From contig DUDU01000094.1 of assembly GCA_005110395.1 (NCBI GenBank), forward strand, positions 1-51,648: a stretch of DNA of 51,648 nt. The letters run 5' to 3'. The notes below the pieces were generated by a model. It ran no database searches and was not told the origin of the DNA. It saw only the letters and a list, made by a program, of their open reading frames with translations. Every line of letters begins with the position of its first letter. Positions within the stretch are counted from its first letter, which is position 1. A program made the position numbers and the translations under genes. This DNA comes from Candidatus Melainabacteria bacterium (lineage in GTDB: Bacteria; Cyanobacteriota; Vampirovibrionia; Caenarcaniphilales; Caenarcanaceae). Below are positions 37,264 to 45,773 of the stretch, in pieces.

Positions 37264-38094
37264 TCAGTTAATCAAATCAGCGATAAATTGAGGTCTACTT
37301 AATAAGGCTGCTGTAAGCTCTGGTCTCCAGAACTTACAATTGGCTGGTTGTACTTGGGAAATAGACTTTTTCTCAATTGCCGCTTTGCTAGCCAAAACAA
37401 AACTCCACCAAGCTCCAGGATAAGTTGGAGTGATTGACCAAGCTATTTCGTTATGAGGGAAAACTGAACTGAGATTTTTCCAAGTTGTTTTCAATTCATC
37501 TTGCTGGAGAATATTAGAACCGCTTTGAGCAATAAAAACTCCCTCATGTGTCAAGGCATTCATAATCAACTTATAGAAATCTGTTTCAATAAGAGTTGCC
37601 GCAAATCCCTCTGGATCTGAAGAATCAGAAATAATCAAATCAAAACTATCTTTGCTGACTTGCTTAATATATTCGCTGGCGTCTTGGGCAACAATTTGAA
37701 CGCGTGAATCATCAAGCGAAGAACTTAAAGTGGGTAAAAACTTTTTGCTGGCTTCAATTACAGCTTTGTCGATCTCAACTAAAACAATTGATTCAATGCT
37801 GGGATATTTGCACAATTCGCGAACAGTGCCACCATCACCTCCGCCAATTACCATCACTTTTTTGGTATTAGGCTTTATAGACATCGGCAGGTGAACTATC
37901 GTTTCGTGATAAAAGAATTCATCTTTCTCAGTAGTCATCATGAGCCCATCAAGCATAAGAATCCTGCCCCAATCTAAGGTATCCAAAATCTCTATGAGCT
38001 GGTATTCAGATTTCTCTCTCAGGAGAACATTTTTTACCTTGAGGCTTAAAGAGGTGTTTTTGTATTTTTCGGTGACCCAGAGAGATGAGAGCAT
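37264..38094 (-). CDS. speE: Spermidine (polyamine) synthase
   Basis: Aminopropyltransferase of 276 residues that transfers the aminopropyl group from decarboxylated SAM to putrescine, releasing methylthioadenosine. The N-terminal beta domain has the Y-Q-L-I-E-I strand. The Rossmann domain shows V-I-G-G-G-D-G-G at 82-89, L-V-E-I-D near 106-110 and the catalytic D-S-S-D-P around 157-161. Close to normal length. It is divergent from the pRiA4b-like gene. Methylthioadenosine recycling is suggested by mtnD nearby. Confidence 0.94.
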   Translation of the reverse strand: MLSSLWVTEKYKNTSLSLKVKNVLLREKSEYQLIEILDTLDWGRILMLDGLMMTTEKDEFFYHETIVHLPMSIKPNTKKVMVIGGGDGGTVRELCKYPSIESIVLVEIDKAVIEASKKFLPTLSSSLDDSRVQIVAQDASEYIKQVSKDSFDLIISDSSDPEGFAATLIETDFYKLIMNALTHEGVFIAQSGSNILQQDELKTTWKNLSSVFPHNEIAWSITPTYPGAWWSFVLASKAAIEKKSISQVQPANCKFWRPELTAALLSRPQFIADLIN

Positions 38095-38271
38095 AATTTA
38101 TTTGTGTAATATTTTGTCTTAGAGATTTGGGAAAACTGGAATAAATCCAGATTAATTCGGCAAAAAGAATAACATGTCTGCCTTCTCTCCAGAGCCTGAA
38201 TCAAAAAGCAAATGGTAAGTAATTCTCAAATCATTTGTTTTTCTATTTTTGATATATTACACTAATAGAAA

Positions 38272-38378
38272 ACCTCTATAAATTTGAATTTTTCATCCCC
38301 CCACCCCCCGAAGGGGCTAAAAATGAAGGCTTCAAGATCCAGCACTGCGAAATTCAGGAATTTTTAGAGGTGCCCTAA
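38272..38378. repeat. Dispersed MITE-like repeat, copy B
   Basis: The better preserved copy of the element also seen at 2743-2848. The left end acctctataaatttgaattt and the right end aaattcaggaatttttagaggt are inverted repeats of about 20 nt with one mismatch and a 2-3 nt indel. The core has a cccc-gaa-gggg hairpin and a C-tract. The right end carries gagg, which sits 7 nt before the ATG at 38378, so the repeat appears to supply the ribosome-binding site of the next gene. No coding potential and no clear target-site duplication. Confidence 0.75.
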
Positions 38379-39175
38379 TGTCATTTAGTTCAACTCAAAA
38401 AATGCCACAAACAGCAAAGAAGCCATCAATCAAAATCAACAAAGTTGCGAAAGACTTAGCTGAAAAAGTCAAAGCATTCAAAGATCAAGATTTTGCTTTT
38501 CGACTTTGTATAAAGCTTGATGATTGGGGATGCTTGGACTTTCCAATTTACCGTAAGGTTTTAATTGATTCTAAATCTACACTGGCAGATTTACACAATA
38601 TTTTGCAAATCTGCTTTGAATGGGACAATTCACATCTTCACAGTTTTGAAATTTCTGCAGGCCGTGGAAATAGAATCAAAACATATGAAGACAGTAGGTC
38701 TATGGATGATGACTTTGGTTCAGATTCTATTCCAGAACACAAAGCGACCATTCTCTCAGTCTTTAATGAAATTCAAATATTAACGCTAAGTACCACGATA
38801 GCTCGTCTTATCCCTATAGGGCAATCAAAAGGCAAGCCTAAGTTTATTTATATTTATGACTTTGGTGATAATTGGGAAGGTGAAATTACTTTCGAAGATA
38901 TTATAGAAATTGACAAAGATTTTATTCCTGCCTGTATAGAAGGCTTAAATGCGGCTCCACCCGATGATTCTGGTGGCATGTCTGGATACAGCCATATCAT
39001 CGAAGTCTTGAAAAACCCCAAGCACAAAGATTATGAAGATATAGCTTGCTGGATGGGCTGTGAAGAAGACGATGATGATCAGAAATTCGATCCTCATACT
39101 TTTGATATTGAGGAATTAAATCAACTAATCAAAAAAAGATTTTTGAGAGTTAAGAAAAGCCGAAAAGGAAAATAA
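38378..39175 (+). CDS. Plasmid pRiA4b Orf3-like family protein
   Basis: A 265-residue protein of the PRiA4_ORF3 family. It shows L-x-D-L-H-x-I-L-Q-x-x-F-x-W-D-x-x-H-L-H, then Y-I-Y-D-F-G-D-N-W-E-G-E-I, and A-C-I-E-G-x-x-A-x-P-P-D-D-S-G-G-M-S-G-Y, the hallmark blocks. The function is unknown, and the family occurs on plasmids and mobile DNA as well as chromosomes. The N-terminal 35 residues are a basic extension. The gene begins right at the end of repeat copy B, which provides its Shine-Dalgarno. It is convergent with the frameshifted secreted-protein gene. Confidence 0.88.
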   Translation: MSFSSTQKMPQTAKKPSIKINKVAKDLAEKVKAFKDQDFAFRLCIKLDDWGCLDFPIYRKVLIDSKSTLADLHNILQICFEWDNSHLHSFEISAGRGNRIKTYEDSRSMDDDFGSDSIPEHKATILSVFNEIQILTLSTTIARLIPIGQSKGKPKFIYIYDFGDNWEGEITFEDIIEIDKDFIPACIEGLNAAPPDDSGGMSGYSHIIEVLKNPKHKDYEDIACWMGCEEDDDDQKFDPHTFDIEELNQLIKKRFLRVKKSRKGK

Positions 39176-39185
39176 TCTCCCGGTT

Positions 39186-40551
39186 TTATTTCTTTTTACT
39201 TGAAACAGGCTTTGGAATAGCAAAGTCATAGACTAAATTATTATTGCGATCAATCACTCCATATTCTCCAGAAGGCAATTTTTGAACATTTGTAATTTGT
39301 ACAATTCCAGCTGAAATATCTTTGGTCATAATGCTGTATTTAACGCCTGATAATTTTCGGTAACCTGCTTTTTCATCAGGAGTAAATTTAATTACTTCCA
39401 AAAAAGTTGGGCTTGGTTGCGATCTTACATTTTGAAAGATCCGCAATTCATTTATTTTATTGTTGAAAATATTCGCTGAATGAGCAACAGGTATAAATTC
39501 AATTAATTTGGTTGATTTGCTTTTTGGGCTAAGCTTTTCTTCACGCTCCTTAAGCTTAGTCGGAACAATTGCTAAAGGTTCTAATATCTCCACTGGTGAA
39601 GCATTATCTGAGGCAGCAGTAGATGAAACCCTTGTCTTTGATTGAGTAGAAGACTTGGCCGTAATATAAATTCCTTTATTTAATTTCTCACTGAGCTTTG
39701 AATCAATATAAGCGAGATTGTGAAAGTTTTTATTTACAATCAAAGATTGACCAATACCTTCATCAATTCCTTGACTAAAACAATTACGATCTTTGTCTGT
39801 AAGCTTATAACAAACTGTCAAACTGGGCTGAAGAGCGGGTTTATCTTTATAAGCTAATTGCTTCTTTATTAGGAAAAGTGATTTATTGTCTTTGGCGGCT
39901 TCTAATTCAATTTCGAAAATTTCCTTAGAATCATTCATCAAATTATTATTCAGGAAATCAACACTTCGGTTTTGACTATAAAGAATGGATTTGGCTTCAC
40001 TCTCAGAAGCATAAGAAACTGCTAATCCAACTAAACCACCATTCCAGGCTCCTGCATTTGCTCTCCTCATAGCCTCAGCGCTTCTAGCAGCTGCAATTCG
40101 ATTTAATTTTCTAACTGCTTCATTTCTTGGAATGAGATTATGAATAGCAATTTCGGCTTTAATTGGCTGATTTGTGAGATTGATCAAATAGAGATTATAG
40201 GGAGAATATTTGTGATTGACCAAACCCAAATTAACCTTTGAGGCCAACAAATAAATTTCAAAGTTTTTATCTGCATAAAGAGGTTTGTTTTTATATCGAA
40301 AATCGTTGGTGAATGTATCCAAATCAGCTTCGGCATTAAAAGCGTCTTTGCTTTCCTGGGCTTTGCTATCTTCTTTATCTTCAGTTTTTTCTTCTTCGCC
40401 AGAATCAACTGACTCAGTGACTTCATTATTCTGAGAAACGCTTGAGCCTTTGAGAGAAGCTTTAATTGGTAGTAGCTGAATCTTCAGACCAAGCAGGAAT
40501 AATGGTAGAAATCAGGAAGAGAAAGGAAAGCGATAAAGCGAAAAACTTCAT
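39186..40551 (-). pseudogene. Secreted hypothetical protein split by a frameshift
   Basis: The long frame (39186-40322 from a TTG) has no ATG at its front but remains open upstream to about 40510, giving an acidic Glu/Lys/Ser-rich linker. In the neighbouring frame an ATG at 40551 starts a textbook signal peptide (K-F-F-A-L-S-L-S-F-L-F-L-I, then I-P-A-W-S) that stops at 40462. Joining the two frames between about 40462 and 40490 gives one secreted protein of about 450 residues with an Ala/Arg-rich helix near the middle and no recognised domain. So there is either a true frameshift or a one-base sequence error. Gene otherwise intact. Confidence 0.65.
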
Positions 40552-40756
40552 AATCATATTGATTAACAAGACTTAAAAAAATAATAATTTTGCTTATTCT
40601 ACAGTAATACTTTTTCTTTCTCTTTTTTATCACACTAGACTCAGCTGACCTCATCAATTTGTTGTGACGCAAATTCATCTTTATTGCAAAACAAATTGAA
40701 TTGAATCTTCACTTTGCTAAGTTTTTGCAAGTTATCTATATCAAAAGCTATACTGA

Positions 40757-42874
40757 ATGAACTTTTTAAGCGGATCTTTTAGCTCAGTTTTTCCGCCAAT
40801 CCCTAAGTTAATAATAAAAATCAAAGTGCTTAGTCCATACACTCTTTCAATAGCATTACTCCCACTCATAGCCTTTTTGCTGATTATCAGTGGCTTTTAC
40901 AAAAAAAGAGCTTTAACCGCTATCACTTCAATCAGCGCCGTGGGAATTGGTTTTATTCTTTCGCTTGTTTTATTGTTTAACTCTCTGTCCAATGGCGGTG
41001 AGCGTATAGAGCAAAATTTTACTTGGCTCAAGGCGGGCGATTTTCATCTTGATGTCGGAGTTTTAACCGATCCACTCGCAATTGTAATGTTGATTGTAGT
41101 TACTTCCGTCAGCTTACTCGTCCAGATTTATTCGCATGGATATATGAATGAAGATCCAGGATATGCAAAGTTTTATTCATATTTGTCTCTCTTCACTGCT
41201 TCAATGCTTGGCCTGGTAATTAGCACAAATTTATTTCAAATTTATATTTTCTGGGAACTAGTCGGTCTTTGCAGTTATTTACTCATTGGTTTTTGGAGTT
41301 ATAAACCATCTGCCGCTGCAGCCTCTATGAAAGCTTTTATTGTGAATCGGGTTGGTGATTGTGGCTTGCTTTTAGGAATTTTGCTTTTTGCTTTTGCAAC
41401 TCAAGGCATGTGGAATAATCAAACTTTTTTAGGCTTTGCCGCTCTACCTTCAATTATCTCTCAGCTAACTTCAAGCAATATAATTCCAGTTGTTGGAGTA
41501 TTTAGCTTGACAACAATTGCTCTTCTGATGTTGCTCGGCCCAATGGCAAAATCAGCACAATTTCCGCTTCATGTTTGGCTTCCTGACGCAATGGAAGGCC
41601 CGACCCCAATTAGTGCTCTTATTCACGCAGCGACTATGGTAGCAGCTGGCGTTTATTTGTTGGCTCGTATTTTCCCCATTTATGAAGCCGCTCCTCCCGC
41701 ATTAGTAATCGTAACTATAATTGGTGCCATTACAGCCATTTTCAGCGCGACAATTGCTCTTAGCCAAAATGACATCAAAAAAGCCCTAGCCTATTCAACT
41801 TGTAGTCAATTAGGTTATATGGTTATGAGCGTTGGTTTGGGTAATTGGATTGGTGCCATGTTCCATTTGGTCACACATGCATTTTTCAAAGCGCTTTTAT
41901 TTCTTGGTTCTGGTTCAGTTATTCATGGTTGTCATCATGAGCAAGATATGAATCATTTTGGTGGACTTTCCAAGAAAATGCCAATTACGCATATTACTTT
42001 CTTGATTGGGACTTTGGCAATTTCGGGAGTACCTGGCTTAGCGGGCTTCTGGTCAAAAGAGCGCATAATTGGTTCTGCTTGGGAAAGTGCTGCTTTTGGT
42101 GGTGATTTTAACTGGGTTTTCTGGACGGCTTCCATTACAGCTGGACTCACCGCTTTTTATATGTTCAGAATTTATTTCAAAACCTTTGCTGGTGAATATA
42201 AAGGTCATGAGGAGGCTCACGAATCACCAAAGTCTATTTTGATTCCCTTAATTGCACTTTCAATTCCTTCAATTTTGATTGGTTTGACTGGAACTCATTT
42301 AGCCGCTTTTGGTGGTGACTTATTTGGGGGTTTCTTGCAAAAAGGCCATGAAGCTGCTCATACCTCTCATCTTTTATCTTTTGGTGAATTTGTAGCTGAT
42401 TTGTTTAAACCCGGAGCTTTGATTCCTCTGACATTCTCTTTGGGTGGAATTCTTTTGTCATATCTGGTTTATGGACAGCAATCACTTAAGCTAAATGAAT
42501 TTTTCAAGAGTAAGCTTGCCGTTCTCCACAAGGCCTCACAGAATAAATGGTATATCGATGAAATTTATGCTTTTGCAATTCAAAAATTGATTATGCCTAG
42601 CTTTGTTTGGACGTGGAAAATTGTTGATCGCTTCTTAATAGATACTGGACTGGTCGGTGGAGTCACACAACTCAGCAAAATCAGTGGATGGATTTTTGCA
42701 CAAGTTCAATCAGGTAGAATACAAACTTATATCGGAATATTTTTCCTTGGCTTTATTGCTTTAGCGGCTTTGAGTGTTTTAGGTAAAAAATGGGGAATAA
42801 TTTTAGGAACACCGATTGAACTCGAATCTTTCATTGATAATCTCTTAATAAAAAATAAAGGCCTCAAGCCATAA
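40757..42874 (+). CDS. nuoL: NADH-quinone oxidoreductase subunit L / NdhF
   Basis: Proton-pumping antiporter-like subunit of complex I, 705 residues, with about 16 membrane helices. The N-terminal G-V-L-T-D-P-L-A, the I-F-W-E-L-V-G-L-C-S-Y-L-L-I-G-F-W quinone-oxidoreductase block with its key Glu, the H-V-W-L-P-D-A-M-E-G-P-T-P-I-S-A-L-I-H-A segment and the K-K-A-L-A-Y-S-T-C-S-Q-L-G-Y lysine segment are all present. The long lateral helix region follows from about 540. It is full length yet has no other nuo/ndh gene beside it. The first 20 residues are a poor match, so the start may be slightly downstream. In cyanobacteria the equivalent is ndhF, often a separate gene too. Confidence 0.94.
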   Translation: MNFLSGSFSSVFPPIPKLIIKIKVLSPYTLSIALLPLIAFLLIISGFYKKRALTAITSISAVGIGFILSLVLLFNSLSNGGERIEQNFTWLKAGDFHLDVGVLTDPLAIVMLIVVTSVSLLVQIYSHGYMNEDPGYAKFYSYLSLFTASMLGLVISTNLFQIYIFWELVGLCSYLLIGFWSYKPSAAAASMKAFIVNRVGDCGLLLGILLFAFATQGMWNNQTFLGFAALPSIISQLTSSNIIPVVGVFSLTTIALLMLLGPMAKSAQFPLHVWLPDAMEGPTPISALIHAATMVAAGVYLLARIFPIYEAAPPALVIVTIIGAITAIFSATIALSQNDIKKALAYSTCSQLGYMVMSVGLGNWIGAMFHLVTHAFFKALLFLGSGSVIHGCHHEQDMNHFGGLSKKMPITHITFLIGTLAISGVPGLAGFWSKERIIGSAWESAAFGGDFNWVFWTASITAGLTAFYMFRIYFKTFAGEYKGHEEAHESPKSILIPLIALSIPSILIGLTGTHLAAFGGDLFGGFLQKGHEAAHTSHLLSFGEFVADLFKPGALIPLTFSLGGILLSYLVYGQQSLKLNEFFKSKLAVLHKASQNKWYIDEIYAFAIQKLIMPSFVWTWKIVDRFLIDTGLVGGVTQLSKISGWIFAQVQSGRIQTYIGIFFLGFIALAALSVLGKKWGIILGTPIELESFIDNLLIKNKGLKP

Positions 42875-42928
42875 ATACACAACTCGTTAATCACAAACGG
42901 CGCCCCTAAGAAATAATAGATACTCATT

Positions 42929-44251
42929 ATGAGCAAAAACATCGCTTCTGAGAAAGATACAAGAACAAGTAATTTGACTTTATCAGATGGAACAGCTTGC
43001 ATAGTCCTTGGTGGTAGCAGCATGGCTCTATTAGCGACGAGTGGTGATGTTGAAAAGGTTTCTTTTTATCCCAAAAACTTACAAGAATATTTAGACGGAA
43101 TTGTAGATTCCGCAATTCACAGTGGCAAACTCAAAAAAAACGAAGCTGGTGTCTTGGTTGTTGCCGCACCAGGAGCTTTTCAGAATGAAGGTACTTTAGT
43201 TGGATTAACTGATAACTTTCACAGAGTAAGAGATGATGCCATTCAACGTGGTATGCCAAATATTTTCTTTCGTGACTTAGTTGAGGCTGAGCTCGCGAAA
43301 AAAGGCTATAACAAAACCAAAGTTTATGGTTATAACGATACTGTGCCCGCTATCTCCGCGACATTAGGTCAACCAAATACCGAAGAAGTGTTGCAAACCT
43401 TTGAGAGGGAATTGTATTCAAAAGAGAGAGACATTAAAGACAGATCGCAATATGTTATCAAATACATGATTAACGGAACCGGAACTGGGGATGCATCAAT
43501 GTTTCCAGATACTGGTAAAGTGCTAACTTGCGAGAAAGGGCATTTAAAGCCTGATTTTCTCTGGTATCAAATTAATCCATTTTTTAAATATGTAACCCGT
43601 TTGCAAGTGGTTGGACAAAACCGCACAATTGAAAGATTAATTGCCGGCGGCCCAAATAATCGTGAAGCTCGTCATTTTACAAGAATTCTTAATACCGTTT
43701 TGAATGTACTTAATAATCCACAAGATCCAGAAGCCAATGATATAGCTAAAGTATTGGGTTTTCAAAACTATGATGAAATGCTAAGAGCTGATGGACCAAA
43801 TGGAATTCTAACAACCAAAATTAATACTGAAGGCGCATCATCTTTACAGCAAATCGGCGAAGCCATTCTAAAGGGAAGCGGCTTGGCTCTCAATATTCGA
43901 GACATTTTCGCAAGAGCTTTGGGAAGCGCCATGGCCTTTATGCACTTTGCAATTGGAGAAATGCCAGATGTGCCGCTGAATACCTTTATTAGTCCAGCTG
44001 ATGTGAGATATTCTGCTTTAGGCTTTATTCGGAGCGATGGCAGCACAACTGCTCTGCTAGGAACAGAAGGACGTGGCTGGGAAATACTCGAAAAAGCTGC
44101 ACAAGAATATGCTCACGCAATTGTTGGTAATAAACCTCACCTGTTCAAGGTTTTGAATATAAACACCACTTTTCCAAATATACATCCTGATTTTGGTGGA
44201 CTTCCTCATTTAGCAAAAACCAAGCTGGATAAGCTTAAAGCTGGTGTCTAA
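42929..44251 (+). CDS. Hypothetical protein, possibly ROK/ASKHA sugar kinase-like
   Basis: A 440-residue soluble protein, not clearly recognised. Features in the order expected of ROK-type kinases are seen: a small hydrophobic strand (A-C-I-V-L-G-G-S), V-L-V-V-A-A-P-G-A-F (about 55-64), Y-G-Y-N-D-T-V-P-A (133-141, where ROK proteins have N-D before the helix), then N-G-T-G-T-G-D-A and a G-H-L-K-P that recalls G-E-I-G-H. The ATP/sugar-binding fit is suggestive only; there is no CxCGxxGC zinc motif. It is 54 nt after nuoL and on the same strand. Confidence 0.6.
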   Translation: MSKNIASEKDTRTSNLTLSDGTACIVLGGSSMALLATSGDVEKVSFYPKNLQEYLDGIVDSAIHSGKLKKNEAGVLVVAAPGAFQNEGTLVGLTDNFHRVRDDAIQRGMPNIFFRDLVEAELAKKGYNKTKVYGYNDTVPAISATLGQPNTEEVLQTFERELYSKERDIKDRSQYVIKYMINGTGTGDASMFPDTGKVLTCEKGHLKPDFLWYQINPFFKYVTRLQVVGQNRTIERLIAGGPNNREARHFTRILNTVLNVLNNPQDPEANDIAKVLGFQNYDEMLRADGPNGILTTKINTEGASSLQQIGEAILKGSGLALNIRDIFARALGSAMAFMHFAIGEMPDVPLNTFISPADVRYSALGFIRSDGSTTALLGTEGRGWEILEKAAQEYAHAIVGNKPHLFKVLNINTTFPNIHPDFGGLPHLAKTKLDKLKAGV

Positions 44252-44476
44252 TTGTTGAAATTTCACTGTTTTCAGACGAAGAAATTATTAAAAGAACAAC
44301 TGCAATTCACGATATTGAATTGATTCAACAAAGATTAATTGACTTTCCTAATCTTGACATTAAAGCAAGTTCTGGAATTAATACTAGAGAACAAACCGAG
44401 AAATTTAGTCAAGCGGGAGTTCACTAATTTCTTCCTAACTCTAGGTCTATTTTTGAACATTAGACCAATAATTCTC

Positions 44477-45010
44477 TCAATTAATACTTCTAGAATTTTG
44501 TTCTTCACTTTCAAAATTTCCACTTTTGAATTTATTTAATAGATTAATGAGCTCCATCTCAGACATACCACCATAACAGAAGAAAGGAAGTGCTTCATCA
44601 AAGGTACGACCAGAATATTGTGTAGGAGTACTTTCTTTCCCCCTAGTCGTATAGTTAAAGCCAATAGAAATTCCGGGTAATTGTCCACTAACTTTGCGAA
44701 AATTCTCTACTTCATCCCAATAATAAAATGCTCTCTTCTCATAGTTTCCATTCTTAATTTCAAAACCTTCTTTATCTAAAATAATGTAACTATTTTGCGG
44801 CAATAGAAATATATAACCTAATATTCCAAAAGCTATAAGATCAGCAATCCATATTATCCAAAGCTCTAGTGAGTCCATGGTATTTGGCAACAAGAATACT
44901 GTTGTAAAAACTAAAAGACCAATTGAAATGCAGTTAAAAAATGAATTTACAAATCTATTTCTAAAATAGCTAGCTTTGAGCTTGACTAAATCTCTCGTAT
45001 CTTTTTGCAT
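44477..45010 (-). CDS. Membrane protein with a PH-like domain (STM3941-like)
   Basis: A 177-residue protein. Two membrane spans (about 25-45 and 50-70) are followed by a soluble domain with I-I-L-D-K-E-G-F-E-I and W-D-E-V-E-N-F, which resembles bacterial PH-like proteins of the STM3941 type. Function unknown. No operon partner. The start ATG has a weak site. Family call is from memory of the pattern. Confidence 0.6.
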   Translation of the reverse strand: MQKDTRDLVKLKASYFRNRFVNSFFNCISIGLLVFTTVFLLPNTMDSLELWIIWIADLIAFGILGYIFLLPQNSYIILDKEGFEIKNGNYEKRAFYYWDEVENFRKVSGQLPGISIGFNYTTRGKESTPTQYSGRTFDEALPFFCYGGMSEMELINLLNKFKSGNFESEEQNSRSIN

Positions 45011-45152
45011 AAATTGAAGACATTAGTAAACTGAATGAATTTCATTAAACCTAAACATATGCATCTTTAATTACTAAATATTTAGAGTTTTCTATTTTCA
45101 CATTAGACCTCCTGCGAAATAAACAAGGATCACATCATATGATATTGACAAT

Positions 45153-45329
45153 TTGCTAATACATTTAGTTAGTTTTCTTCAGAGTCATTCAGCTTGTTTG
45201 AAAGAACTAAATCCAGAGTTACACCAAGAGCTTCGAAGAGAATTTACTCAATTTGCAGAAAGTTTTCTTGAAATGGCAGAACAAAAGCTTCAAAAGAAAC
45301 AATCAATATTAGATGAGATCGAAACCTAA
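45153..45329 (+). CDS. Possible small helical ORF, unconfirmed
   Basis: A 58-codon frame from a TTG with no Shine-Dalgarno. Its product is strongly amphipathic and charged (E-L-H-Q-E-L-R-R-E-F, then E-M-A-E-Q-K-L-Q-K-K). It looks protein-like but may be a piece of a broken gene, since an IS110-type relic follows 65 nt later. Confidence 0.25.
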   Translation: MLIHLVSFLQSHSACLKELNPELHQELRREFTQFAESFLEMAEQKLQKKQSILDEIET

Positions 45330-45393
45330 AGCCCTATTTATAGCTACGCAAAAAATTCATTCGATCGATTCGAAAAACCCATAAAGTCTTTGA

Positions 45394-45668
45394 AAGATTC
45401 CACACGCTCGAAGTAGTTTAAATAGCAAAGGGATTATATCGAGATTAGGAAATGAAAACCGAAGAACAGCCTTATATTTTCCTGCGATTGTTGCAAAAGA
45501 TTCAATCCACTAATCAGAGATTTTTGTGAGAGATTTACTGAAAAGGGTAAGTCGGGGAAGCAAGTTATTTGTGCAGCCATCAGAAAGTTACTTCATATAA
45601 TCTTTTGGGGGTTCAAATCAGGAAAACCTTTTGACCCAAATTATAAAAATCTTTCATTTTCTACTTGA
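45394..45668 (+). mobile_element. Relic of an IS110/IS116-family transposase (C-terminal end)
   Basis: Two overlapping frames reconstruct the last 90 or so residues of an IS110-family transposase. Frame 1 (45394-45510) reads ...I-I-S-R-L-G-N-E-N-R-R-T-A-L-Y-F-P-A-I-V-A. Frame 2 (45504-45668, shifted) reads P-L-I-R-D-F-C-E-R-F-T-E-K-G-K-S-G-K... and then A-A-I-R-K-L-L-H-I-I-F-W-G-F-K-S-G, ending P-F-D-P-N-Y. These fit the conserved R-I-S-K-x-G-N-x-x-L-R-x-A-L-Y block and the K-G-K-x-x-K-x-A-x-x-A-x-x-R-K-L-L tail. The N-terminal DEDD domain is gone. IS110 elements usually lack terminal inverted repeats, so ends cannot be drawn. Confidence 0.75.
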
Positions 45669-45773
45669 CTTTCAAGACTGTATCTTTTTCGGATCATGGT
45701 CAACACTCTAAGGCAATTGATTCAGCAGGGTGTTAACCTTAAAAGCATGAATTCCTAAAAAGTTGTTTAACCA

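Noticed and set aside
38174..38218. 14-residue ORF between speE and repeat copy B as a leader peptide
   Set aside because: Too short to judge, with no attenuator-like codon run or paired hairpins downstream.
44251..44427. 57-codon frame right after the ROK-like gene
   Set aside because: Composition looks protein-like (E-E-I-I-K-R-T-T-A-I-H-D), but there is no start codon or family match, and it cannot be told from chance. It might be a gene remnant.
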